64,000 nucleotides of DNA from Oribacterium sp. oral taxon 078 str. F0262. Its GTDB lineage: Bacteria; Bacillota; Clostridia; Lachnospirales; Lachnospiraceae. Below, piece by piece: positions 7,928 to 16,192 of this stretch; the first letter of the stretch is position 1, and each line of letters begins with the position of its first letter. The notes beneath the pieces are model-generated. The model was not told where the DNA came from. It worked only from the letters and a program-made list of their open reading frames with translations, and ran no database searches. Position numbers and translations under genes: made by a program. The stretch spans positions 538,985-602,984 of the forward strand of contig NZ_GG729934.1 of assembly GCF_000160135.1 (NCBI RefSeq), written 5' to 3'.

Positions 7928-9313
7928 TCATTGAACATGCTTCTGAAAGCGATCCGCGGCCTCCTCTGCAAGCTCCCCGATGAGGGCCTCCGGATCCTCC
8001 GCCTCCTCTTTCTTCATGCGATACTGCTCCTCCGCACGGGAGAGCTCCGATCTCATATACTTCTCCGTATTCATCTCAAGCTCCAGATAAGAGGGAAGCT
8101 TGGGAGCGGTATAAAAGCGGTAGTCCCTCTGTGTCTCCAAAAGCGCCTCGTAGAGACTTCGGTACTTCGGGGAGGAAAGCTTTTCCACCGCTGCGCTGAG
8201 CTCCTTATCGAAGGCCTCCTTTGTGACCGGCATATAGCCTACGCTCGTCACAAAGCGGACATTTCTCTCCGGATCCGTGAGCCAGCGGAGAAAATGCGCG
8301 GCGGCCTTCTCTCTCTCCTTCGTCGAGCGGAAGGTGCAAAAGCCCGCACCCCGCTGCATCACAAGCTTCTCCCCATCGGAAAAGACCGGGCAGGGCCTGG
8401 AGATGATCTCTACCGGCTCGGAAGTATTGTCCTCATAGGTCACTTCATCCTTATAGTAGAGAACGCTCGCGGAGGATGCGACGCTCACAATCACGTCTCC
8501 GGTGCGGAGCGGCTCCGTCGCATAACCCTCCCGGAGCCAGATGCCGCCCCGTATGGCCGCATCCGCATAGGCGTCCCAGACCCTCCGGAAGTTCTCATCA
8601 AAGCGGATCCCGTCTCCCTCGAAAAACTGTGCTCCCAGACTCTCCGCACCGACCTGGAGATAGTTGAAGAGATAGTCATGCGTGAAAAAGCATTTCCCAT
8701 CTCCCTCCTTCTCCGGAGTTCTTTGATCGCTCCACTCATGGTAGAGCTTCGAAAGACGGAAGATCCCCTCCCAGCTGGAGAGATCCTCCAAAGTGGCCCC
8801 GCTGTCCTTGGAAAAGGCATCAAAGGCAGTTTTATTCACAAAGAGAATCTCCGTGGACTTTGCCACCGGGAAGACCACGAATCTCCCGTCCACCGTGCCC
8901 TCCTCGATGAACTCCGGAATATAGCGCTTAAGCTCCTCCTCACTGAAATAGTCCCGGTAGTCCACGAGCACGGAGGGATCCGGCAGAGCGAGCACCGTCT
9001 TCGGATAGGAGACAAAAAGATCCGGAGCGCTCGGAGCTCCCGGCTCCTGACGAATCGCGGAGAGAATCTCCTCATGGATGGTATTCGTATTGGAGACCGC
9101 TACGACGCGGATATGGATCCCCCGCTTCTTTCCCTCCGTCGCGTTGAATTCCTCGATCAAAGGGCTGAGAGGGGAATCCGTCTGCCCCCCGTAAACATGC
9201 CAGACAGAGAGCGTCACAGTCTCCTTCCTTCTCCTGCAGCTCTGAAAGACGATGAACCCGGAAAGGAGGAGCAAAAAGCCCAGTACCGCCGCGCACGTTC
9301 TCCTTCCACCCAT
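7928..9313 (-). CDS. Extracellular solute-binding lipoprotein, family 1 type
   Basis: 461 residues. A signal peptide (VLGFLLLLSGFIVFQSC) ends in a cysteine at about position 26 that may be lipidated, although FQSC is a poor lipobox. The mature protein has the pattern of sugar-binding SBPs (TLSVWHVYGG, PDLFVSYP, RYIPEFIEEGTVDGRFVVFPV, QRGAGFCTF, AAAHFLRWLTDPE). No permease or ATPase genes are adjacent. Its only operon partner is the membrane LuxR regulator downstream, so a sensing rather than transport role is plausible. ATG 9313 has GGGAGG upstream, and an extended -10 promoter lies at 9353. Confidence 0.8.
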   Translation of the reverse strand: MGGRRTCAAVLGFLLLLSGFIVFQSCRRRKETVTLSVWHVYGGQTDSPLSPLIEEFNATEGKKRGIHIRVVAVSNTNTIHEEILSAIRQEPGAPSAPDLFVSYPKTVLALPDPSVLVDYRDYFSEEELKRYIPEFIEEGTVDGRFVVFPVAKSTEILFVNKTAFDAFSKDSGATLEDLSSWEGIFRLSKLYHEWSDQRTPEKEGDGKCFFTHDYLFNYLQVGAESLGAQFFEGDGIRFDENFRRVWDAYADAAIRGGIWLREGYATEPLRTGDVIVSVASSASVLYYKDEVTYEDNTSEPVEIISRPCPVFSDGEKLVMQRGAGFCTFRSTKEREKAAAHFLRWLTDPERNVRFVTSVGYMPVTKEAFDKELSAAVEKLSSPKYRSLYEALLETQRDYRFYTAPKLPSYLELEMNTEKYMRSELSRAEEQYRMKKEEAEDPEALIGELAEEAADRFQKHVQ

Positions 9314-9352
9314 AAAAGACCTCCCTTTTTCGTCATAATTTCGTATGTAAAA

Positions 9353-9361
9353 ATTATATCA
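9353..9361 (-). promoter_or_regulatory. Extended -10 promoter for the SBP/LuxR pair
   Basis: On the minus strand TGATATAAT forms an extended -10 element about 40 bases upstream of the SBP start. No good -35 hexamer is visible at the right distance, as is common for extended -10 promoters. Confidence 0.45.
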
Positions 9362-9435
9362 TCTGCAGAGAAATAGCGAATTATGATAATGGACCATTTA
9401 TAAAATAACATTTTGTTAAATGTGCATAATCCCGG

Positions 9436-9477
9436 AGAAAAGAAAAGCGCCTCCCCATCCTCCGGGAAAGCGCTGTT
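9436..9477 (-). terminator. Rho-independent terminator behind the zinc-ribbon protein gene
   Basis: On the minus strand AGCGCTTTCCC pairs with GGGGAGGCGCT and is followed by TTTCTTTTC. It lies some 35 bases past the stop codon at 9513. Confidence 0.65.
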
Positions 9478-9512
9478 TTGAGAAAGTCTCGCCCCATGAC
9501 TTGCAGCCATGC

Positions 9513-11159
9513 CTATAAGGCCGGAATCATAATCGCCGCGGTTGATCCAAGGAGCAGGAGGAGGAGAAGGAGAGCCGCGGGAATCCCCGCTCCCCCCATG
9601 GCGCGAAATGCCGGGATGAGTCCTCTCCCTCCGATCTCTCCTCCGTCCCCTGCTTCCGAAAACACGGCGAGAGGACTTAAGCTTCTGGAGGAGTGGCTTC
9701 CGATGAGTCTTTTCCTCCCGCTCGGGAGGAGCTCATAGAGAATCGGATGCTCATAGGCATCCTCCCGAACACCCTTTGTGAAGTAGAACATACATAGAAA
9801 AAAGCTAAGGAGATACCATATGAGGCCACGCCCCGGATGCAGGGAAGAGATGCTCTGAAGCTGCATCCCATCTCTCAGAATCCGAAGAGAGAGGGCGAGA
9901 AGAAGCGGCAGAAAGATAAGGGCCGCAGCCTTGAAAAAGATTTCCAGAAGGCGGATCGGATTATAAAAACAGGGCCTCACCGGGATAAGCTCCCCCCTTC
10001 CGCTCCTCTCATAAAAGACCGGCGTGTTGTCAAAGGGATTTTCAAGGCTTCCCCTCTCCCGCCTCTCCCCCCTCTTCTCTGCCCGGTCCGCAATCCTTTG
10101 GAGAAGGGAAAAATCCGTCGCCCCCATGAGGGAAAAGAAGAGGCAGCCAAAGAGAAGGCCGAAGAGGAGGAGGCCGGAGAGATCAAAGCGGAAGAGATAT
10201 CCCAAAAGAAAGGAAGCGAGGAGGGTATAGACTGCCGCCTCCGCCGTCCAGTGGCTTCTCTCCTTCCCTCTCTCCCTCGTGACGGAGATCCTTCCGCTCT
10301 GTCCGTTCATCACGGCGCTGAAGCTTCCCGCGCAGATAAAATAGATCGGAAGCAGGGCGGAGAGGATCGTCATCTCCCCCGTATTTACCGATAGGCTTAC
10401 GCCGCCGGTCTGCATCACCCGTTCCACCTCCGGGCGAAACTCCTCCGCCGCCTCCTCCGAGATACGGGCATTCAGCTCCCTCCCGCTGAGATCACAAAGC
10501 TTCACTCTTTGTCCCGCGATAAAGCCGTAGGAGAACCCCTCCGCTGCCGTCCAGTCAAAGGGCTCAATCTCATTTAAGGGAAGCTTATCAAGCTGCCGGG
10601 AAGCATTGACCGCAGAGCCGTCCAGATAGCCCCTGCAAAAATAGCTTCTGTGCTTCCCACAGCGGCTCACTCCGGCGCTCACAGGCCCTCGCATGAGGCA
10701 GCAGGGGAGATAATAGCCCCGGAAGGAGTCCATATGGGAGAGAATAGCCCGTCCCTCCGCCCTACCTCTCCTCTCCCTGGCCCAGCGGCGCATCCTCTCT
10801 CTCGCCTCATCCTCCGTCAGAAGAAAGGGGATGATCAGCTCCGGGAGTCGCTCTTTTTCCCGGAACTCTCCGCGGACCAGCCTGCTCCCGCAGAAATCGC
10901 AGTTTTCCGGCTCCTCTCCGGCGGGGAGGAGGAGTCTCGCGCCGCAGGACGAGCAGGCGCATTCGAGAAGGGCATCCATCTCCCCCATCTCCCGGGTTTC
11001 CTGTCTCTTCCACTCTCTCCAGCAATGGACAATCCGCTTCTCCTCCTCAATCCCGCTCTGGCTTCCGCAGCTTCTGCAGCGGTAGCTCTGACGGACTATG
11101 TCAAAGCCGATCGGCGCACCGCAGTTTTTGCAATAGATGCGAAACGGATTTTTCTCCAT
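9513..11159 (-). CDS. Zinc-ribbon multipass membrane protein of unknown function
   Basis: 548 residues from the chosen ATG. The N-terminus carries two zinc-ribbon pairs: CKNCG with CRSCG within the first 35 residues, then CACSSCG with CDFCG near residues 68-95. A soluble stretch is followed by membrane segments near residues 310-350 (TLLASFLLGYLF, LLLFGLLFGCLFFSL), 415-435, 455-475 and at the extreme C-terminus (AALLLLLLLLGSTAAIMI). Many Firmicutes have membrane proteins with a TFIIB-like ribbon at the N-terminus, but their roles are not known. An ATG at 11171 is also possible but its ribosome binding site would touch it. The gene follows the large lipoprotein gene directly and shares its operon. 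The true stop here is TAG. Confidence 0.65.
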   Translation of the reverse strand: MEKNPFRIYCKNCGAPIGFDIVRQSYRCRSCGSQSGIEEEKRIVHCWREWKRQETREMGEMDALLECACSSCGARLLLPAGEEPENCDFCGSRLVRGEFREKERLPELIIPFLLTEDEARERMRRWARERRGRAEGRAILSHMDSFRGYYLPCCLMRGPVSAGVSRCGKHRSYFCRGYLDGSAVNASRQLDKLPLNEIEPFDWTAAEGFSYGFIAGQRVKLCDLSGRELNARISEEAAEEFRPEVERVMQTGGVSLSVNTGEMTILSALLPIYFICAGSFSAVMNGQSGRISVTRERGKERSHWTAEAAVYTLLASFLLGYLFRFDLSGLLLFGLLFGCLFFSLMGATDFSLLQRIADRAEKRGERRERGSLENPFDNTPVFYERSGRGELIPVRPCFYNPIRLLEIFFKAAALIFLPLLLALSLRILRDGMQLQSISSLHPGRGLIWYLLSFFLCMFYFTKGVREDAYEHPILYELLPSGRKRLIGSHSSRSLSPLAVFSEAGDGGEIGGRGLIPAFRAMGGAGIPAALLLLLLLLGSTAAIMIPAL

Positions 11160-11173
11160 GCATGCCCCCATCC

Positions 11174-13489
11174 TCAGCCATATACCATGAAGTCCTCGGA
11201 GCTGACTCCGTCGTAAATGGAGCTGGCCTCCTCCGAGAGCTCCTCCTTCTCCCCATCCGCCCGATAGAGACAGAGCTTCCCGTGTCCGCTCTTCGTCCGA
11301 TAGTCGCCGATATAGGCAAAGCCCCCGTCCTTTAAGGGATAAAAGCTCTTTACCTCCTCCGCGGCGAGCACAGCCTTCCTCTTTCCCGGAAGGTAGATAT
11401 CAAAAAGCCCCCTTCCGTCCCACTCGCCAATGAGATAGACCCTGTCCTCCGAAATGTAGATCTTCTGAATGTCCGTCATGAGACGTTTTCCGGAGCAGTA
11501 GGCTGTTCCGCTCTCCTCTCTCTCCGCCTGATCCTTCATATAATAGATCTCCCCATCGCAAAATCCGTTGAGATCTGTGACATTTTGGTCCAGCCTCTTC
11601 ATCCCCGCGCTCTGCTTCTCCCAGAAAAGAAGCTCCATTTCTCCTTTTCTCGCTTCCAGGATACTTTTCTCCAGATCCGGATCCTCCTTCTCTTCCTCCC
11701 GAAGGGAGAGGGGAAAGCTGAGGCAGGCAAGTTTTCCGGAGTTTTCGGAGAAAATATCCTGAAGGATTCCCTCCTCCTCGATCTTCTCCTCCCTTCCCTC
11801 AAAGATGATCCGATAGCTCTGCCCCTGCAGGGCATCATAGAGGAGGCGGTCAGCGAGCCGCCGCGCGGCATAATAGGAGATCACGCTGTACTTCCAGCCG
11901 TTAAAGTCATCCTCGGAGATCTGCTCCTCCATCAAAAAGATCTCGCTTAGCGGGCTGCCGGAGATTCCGAAATAGTCATAGAAAAGGCATTCCAGATCGA
12001 TCCCTTCTCCCTCAGCCTCTCCGGGCCATCTTCCATAGACCTGAAAGAAGACCAGGCTGAGATACTCCTCATAGAGCTCCGAGAGCTTCCTTGTCCCCTG
12101 ATAGCCCTCCGCGATGCTGTGGAGCAAAAGGACCCTGTCCCCTCCCGTGATAAAGGGAAGCTCCGCCCGCTCTGAAAGGACTCTCAGCTCCTTCCCGTCA
12201 TAGAGGCAGGCATCTCCGTAGGAGCAGATCGCATAATGGCAGGCATCCTTCATGGACTGGACAAACTGATTCCAGAGATAAATCTCCATATAGCGATAGA
12301 GAGCGCTCCCCTCAGGAATCCTTTCCTTCCCATAGAGCCTTTCCCTCTCCTTAGCTCCGAGAGATGGAATCTCCGGAGAGTCCCTCCGGGACAGATCGTC
12401 CTCTGCGAGGAAATTGATCTCATCCGTCTTCTTTCTGATATAGCAAAGATTCCCCTCCGAATCGACCCTCACATAGATGAATTCCGCTCCGCCGTCGATC
12501 TGCTCCGGCTCCCCGAAGTTCTCGATCTTAAAAATCCTCTCCCCCTCATCCTCCTCTCTCCTCTCAGAGTAGTAGATTCTGTCCATGCTCTCGGAGCTCC
12601 CATAGAAGGTCCAGACTGCATCGCTGAGGCAGGAAAGCTTCCATTCCCCTCCCTCCTCTTTTTGCAAAGCGAAGAGCCGATCTGTCCAGCCGTCCGTGCC
12701 TTCCCCCTGATAGGCGAGAAAGAGAATCGTCTTTTCATCCTTACTCAGGAAATACGTGTGCGGTGTCCCGGAATAGAGCTTTTCCTTTTCCCCATCCGTA
12801 AAAAGATAGATCCCGCGGTTATTGCTCCTTATGTAGAGAAGGGAACCATCTGAGAGGAGCTGAAAGCTTTCCACTCCTTCCGCGATTTTTTTCACGGCGC
12901 TCTCCTCCCCGATCGTCTTCCTGCGGAGTATACCGTCGTGGAGATTTACGCCCGCGCAGCAGGCCTCCATCTCCGCCTCCCCCGACATTTCTTCCTCCCC
13001 CCAGGCCTCCTCCATAGACCCCTCTGTCTCCTTTACCAAAACCTCCGGGCTCTCATATTCGATATAATAGAGATATTTTCCATCCTCGGTATACTGCACG
13101 TCCTCTTGATCCATGTGATTCCAGCCATTCTCCCAGCTCCCCTCCTGTACCTCTTCACTCTTTCCCAAGCTCCGGGAATAAAGCCTCAGCCCATCCTTCG
13201 AAAAATATAAGACCCTCTCTTCTCCTTCCTCTCCCTCGAGCTTTTTCTTCTCTCTCTCCTTCTCCCCGCTGTCCCTTTCCCGCGCTCTCACCTTCGTCTC
13301 CTCCTCTTCCCTGTCCCCGCTCTTCCTCCTTCCCCTGATCCCCTCACAGGATGTGAGAGAAAGCAGCATGGTAAGACAAAGGAAAAAAGCGAGCAGTCCC
13401 CTGCTCCTCTCTCCCGATCGAAAAAATTTCCCAAAGCTCTTCCCCCAAAGCCTCATCTCTGCCTCCTCCCCGCGATGCGCTCCCTTCAT
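11174..13489 (-). CDS. Large acidic lipoprotein, function unknown
   Basis: 771 residues. The N-terminus has a membrane stretch (LLAFFLCLTMLLSLTSC) ending in a convincing lipobox, then a highly charged linker rich in Glu, Arg and Lys. The remainder contains repeated short beta-like units such as VLYFSKDGLRLYSR, YLYYIEYES and RIYYSERR. That pattern suggests a propeller-like fold, though no family is certain. Two starts have good ribosome binding sites: 13489 (GGAGGTGCAGC) and 13456 (GGAGGAGGCAGAG). Either gives an intact signal. The next gene begins two bases after the stop, so the two products probably work together at the membrane. Confidence 0.6.
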   Translation of the reverse strand: MKGAHRGEEAEMRLWGKSFGKFFRSGERSRGLLAFFLCLTMLLSLTSCEGIRGRRKSGDREEEETKVRARERDSGEKEREKKKLEGEEGEERVLYFSKDGLRLYSRSLGKSEEVQEGSWENGWNHMDQEDVQYTEDGKYLYYIEYESPEVLVKETEGSMEEAWGEEEMSGEAEMEACCAGVNLHDGILRRKTIGEESAVKKIAEGVESFQLLSDGSLLYIRSNNRGIYLFTDGEKEKLYSGTPHTYFLSKDEKTILFLAYQGEGTDGWTDRLFALQKEEGGEWKLSCLSDAVWTFYGSSESMDRIYYSERREEDEGERIFKIENFGEPEQIDGGAEFIYVRVDSEGNLCYIRKKTDEINFLAEDDLSRRDSPEIPSLGAKERERLYGKERIPEGSALYRYMEIYLWNQFVQSMKDACHYAICSYGDACLYDGKELRVLSERAELPFITGGDRVLLLHSIAEGYQGTRKLSELYEEYLSLVFFQVYGRWPGEAEGEGIDLECLFYDYFGISGSPLSEIFLMEEQISEDDFNGWKYSVISYYAARRLADRLLYDALQGQSYRIIFEGREEKIEEEGILQDIFSENSGKLACLSFPLSLREEEKEDPDLEKSILEARKGEMELLFWEKQSAGMKRLDQNVTDLNGFCDGEIYYMKDQAEREESGTAYCSGKRLMTDIQKIYISEDRVYLIGEWDGRGLFDIYLPGKRKAVLAAEEVKSFYPLKDGGFAYIGDYRTKSGHGKLCLYRADGEKEELSEEASSIYDGVSSEDFMVYG

Positions 13490-13860
13490 GCTGCACCTCC
13501 ATACTATGACTTTCAGTGGCTAAAAACTATTACCCGTCGGATAATTTTTCCCGAAAATCTGCCTTTTCAGGAGAAATAGGGCGCGCTTTTTCTCATGCGG
13601 GCAAAGCGCAGCGCGGAAGGAAAGCAGGCAGCCCATAGATATCGGGCCGAAGCTTTCGAATCCGCGTTCAGGGACGAAGAAAAGCTCTTAAATCCAATCC
13701 GGAGCTCCCGCTTCGATTCAGAATGCTCGGAGACGAGATAAAAGCAAATGAAAACAACGAAAGAAAGGCCCCCGGGGCTTTTGCTTACGCCCCGGAGGCC
13801 TCCCTCCTACTTAGACGGAAAGACTGACTCTCCGCCTACGATATTTCTCTCCTAAGAGAC
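13490..13860. other. Intergenic region with terminator, no gene seen
   Basis: 371 bases. It holds the terminator of the SipW-cargo gene to the right and, presumably, the promoter of the lipoprotein gene to the left. I see no convincing promoter hexamers, small gene or repeat in the rest. Confidence 0.5.
13763..13805 (-). terminator. Rho-independent terminator of the SipW-cargo cassette
   Basis: On the minus strand GGCCTCCGGGGC pairs with GCCCCGGGGGCC and is followed by TTTCTTTCGTTGTTTT. It closes the seven-gene cassette that begins at the histidine kinase. Confidence 0.8.
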
Positions 13861-14913
13861 TTAGTTTCCCTTGACCGATCCGGAATCCTTCTGATCCTTC
13901 TGTCCGCCATAGTTCTGGTTCTTCAGGATATTCGGCTTGCCCTCATCCTTTCCGACATTGAACTGATCCCAGAGGAAGTCGATTCCGATCTCAACACCCT
14001 TGTTCTGGCTCTTCGTATCGTCATTGTCCTTCTTCAGGTTCTCGGTGCTTCCCGTGGTGTAAGCGCCGTCCTTATCCGGATCCATGGCGATGCCGATGAA
14101 GACATCCATTCTGTTGTCCGTAGCCGGGCTGCAGAGGATGGTGGAGTTCTCGATGGCCTTCTTGATATCCTTCTCATCCAGCTTCTCAAGAGCGGAGAGT
14201 CTCAGGAAGTCAACGCCGCCGACCGTGAAGAAATCCTTGTCGGAAAGAGCAAGGTCCTTCGTAAGACGGAAGACATGAGCGTTGTTGATCGAGGACTTCG
14301 GGTTAAACTGCTCCTAATGCATATAGAGCGCGATACCGAGCATATCCTTCACGGTGCTGGCATCCCTGTCCTTGCTGGAAACGGTGAACTTCATGTTTCC
14401 AAGCTTCGCAGCGATGCTTCCGACATTCAGAAGATCAGAGCGGAAAGCCTGTGCGTAGCCGGGATACATCTCGTTGATCTTGATGTCGATCCTGTCGCTT
14501 CCGTTCGTATTGGCGGAATTGTAGGGGCCGACCTGCTTCTTCAGAGGAGCCGCATCCTTGAGCTTGGCGTCAAACTCGGTATTGCTGTAGCCCTTCTGGC
14601 GCTCCTTGTACTTCTCGATGCTTCCGTCCTTCGCGATCTTGTTGTACTGCGTTCCTCTCTCGAAGAAATCCGACTCGACATAGCCCTTGTCGATGCCGTC
14701 GACGATGGACCAGCCCTTCGCTCCGTCGGTGTTGATCTCATCGCTGTACTGCGCATAGAGTCCCAGATCTACGAACTTCATGCCGAACTCGCCGGTAGTT
14801 GCCTTCGTCGTGATGTTCAGCGTATCCGTCCAATAAGCATAGCCTGTTCCGCCGAGGATCAGGGACAGAGCGAGAATTCCGCCGATCAGCGACTTCTTTC
14901 CTACTTTCTTCAT
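13861..14913 (-). pseudogene. SipW-dependent (TasA/CalY-like) secreted protein split by an in-frame TAG
   Basis: Reading from ATG 14913 gives 199 residues, then TAG at 14314-14316. The same frame continues without another stop for 150 more codons to 13861. The N-terminus (KKSLIGGILALSLILGG, then TGYAYWTDTL) is the SipW-type signal seen in TasA and camelysin relatives. The downstream half is clearly protein-like (LTKDLALSDKDFFTVGG, then MDVFIGIAMDPDKDG), so the amber codon interrupts a gene of about 350 codons. The neighbourhood is CAT TAG GAG CAG. It may be a recent nonsense mutation, a sequencing error or, less likely, a suppressed codon, since TAG serves as a normal stop elsewhere in the window. 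ATG 14913 has AAAGGAG upstream. It is the last gene of the cassette. Confidence 0.8.
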
Positions 14914-15001
14914 TGGTGCTCCTTTCCTTCTTGTGCACGAAGCATTATGTAAATGTTCGTATTTAGTATAACTTTTTTTAGAAAAATTTCATCCCTCGTT
15001 C

Positions 15002-16192
15002 TCAGTGACTTTCCTGTTCCTTTTTCCCAATCTCATCTACACCTTTCGTTGTAGATGCTTCGGGGATTTCATAGCAGTAGTTCTCCTCTCCGTTTCGGAG
15101 AAGGAAACGTCTGCCAAGAGGCAGCCCTCTCTCATCGATACTGCAGGTCACAGGCTGTCTGAGCTCCTCAGAGAGGAGGAGAAGGCTGTCCATGTCCTGG
15201 AGGTAGCTGAGTCCTCTGGGAAGCTCCTCTTCCCCGGAGCGGAGCATGACGATGCGGCTTCCGTATTTCCTTAGGAAGGCGCGGAGCCTCAGCTCCTCCA
15301 CCTCTCCCTCATCCGGATCCCTCGTGAGGTAGAAGGTGAAAAGTCCCAGACCGACAGAGAGAAGTATGAGAAGCAGGGCGAGGGGCGTCCTCCCCTTCTC
15401 CGGCGGGACTTCCACTGCCCTCGTTTCGCTGAGCGCTCCGCTGTTCTGAACGGGCTCAGACTTTTTGATCATATAGAGGGCGCTGTCTGCATTCGGAAGA
15501 TTCAGCTTCTCACTGAATTCCTCCGTCTTTGGCTCCTGTCCCTCCGCCTCGATCTGGTAGCTTCCGCTGAAAAGGAGATAGGCCTCTTTTTCGGGACTCC
15601 CTCCGATCTCATTCTCGATCTCCGCGAAATGCCCCATGTATTCCTCGGGTCGGATCTGCACGGTATCATCTATGCCGCTCGCCCCCGCCCCGGCCGGGAT
15701 CTCTCCCTCCTTTATGGGGTAGCTCTTCATGTAGACCTGTTTCTTCTCCTCATTGACGAGGTAGCTGCCCTCCAGGACCGTAGAGATCGAATAATTTCCG
15801 TGGACGATCGCATTGAGCTCCCCTGCCCCGCTGAGCTTTGTGTGAAAGCTGGCTTCGATGTAGTCCGTGAGCTTTGCCGAATAGACGCGGTCCGCCTCCA
15901 GCCATTCCTCCGGATAGAGAGAATTCTCCTTGAGGTGAACCCGGTATTCGGAATCCGCAGAGAGCTCATAGGAAAAAAGCGGAACATCCTCCTGCTTCGT
16001 CTTCTTTTCCAGGAAGGCCAAAAGAAGGGAAATCCCGACCAGGAGAAGGACGGCAGAGAGAGCGAGAACTCCCATCCTCTTCCTCCTGCTCCACACCAGG
16101 ATCGGCTTTATCCTCCCCTCCTCTCCCTCTTTCTTCGGAGCGGCGCCCCCGTTCTCGGAATGCTTCACTACAGAATCCAGCTCTTTATTCAT
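15002..16192 (-). CDS. DUF5305-like membrane protein of the SipW cassette
   Basis: 396 residues. One membrane segment lies at about 41-60 (LALSAVLLLVGISLLLAF) and a second at about 270-290 (PLALLLILLSVGLGLFTF). Some 200 residues in between face outside, and a C-terminal cytoplasmic part of about 100 residues follows. The outer part (FSYELSADSEYRVHLKENSL, EASFHTKLSGAGE) recalls DUF5305 proteins, which occur next to signal peptidase I genes in Gram-positive bacteria and archaea. ATG 16192 overlaps the end of the peptidase gene by eight bases and has GGAGGAG upstream. An ATG farther upstream at 16297 lies within the peptidase gene. Function unknown; a partner in export or assembly is inferred from context. 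Confidence 0.7.
   Translation of the reverse strand: MNKELDSVVKHSENGGAAPKKEGEEGRIKPILVWSRRKRMGVLALSAVLLLVGISLLLAFLEKKTKQEDVPLFSYELSADSEYRVHLKENSLYPEEWLEADRVYSAKLTDYIEASFHTKLSGAGELNAIVHGNYSISTVLEGSYLVNEEKKQVYMKSYPIKEGEIPAGAGASGIDDTVQIRPEEYMGHFAEIENEIGGSPEKEAYLLFSGSYQIEAEGQEPKTEEFSEKLNLPNADSALYMIKKSEPVQNSGALSETRAVEVPPEKGRTPLALLLILLSVGLGLFTFYLTRDPDEGEVEELRLRAFLRKYGSRIVMLRSGEEELPRGLSYLQDMDSLLLLSEELRQPVTCSIDERGLPLGRRFLLRNGEENYCYEIPEASTTKGVDEIGKKEQESH

Noticed and set aside
7682-9376. Plus-strand open frame of 564 codons opposite the SBP gene
   Set aside because: Antisense shadow of two well-supported genes with improbable composition.
14314-14316. Pyrrolysine or general TAG recoding
   Set aside because: TAG ends other intact genes here (9513, 30636) and no Pyl genes are seen in the window. 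A mutation is simpler.
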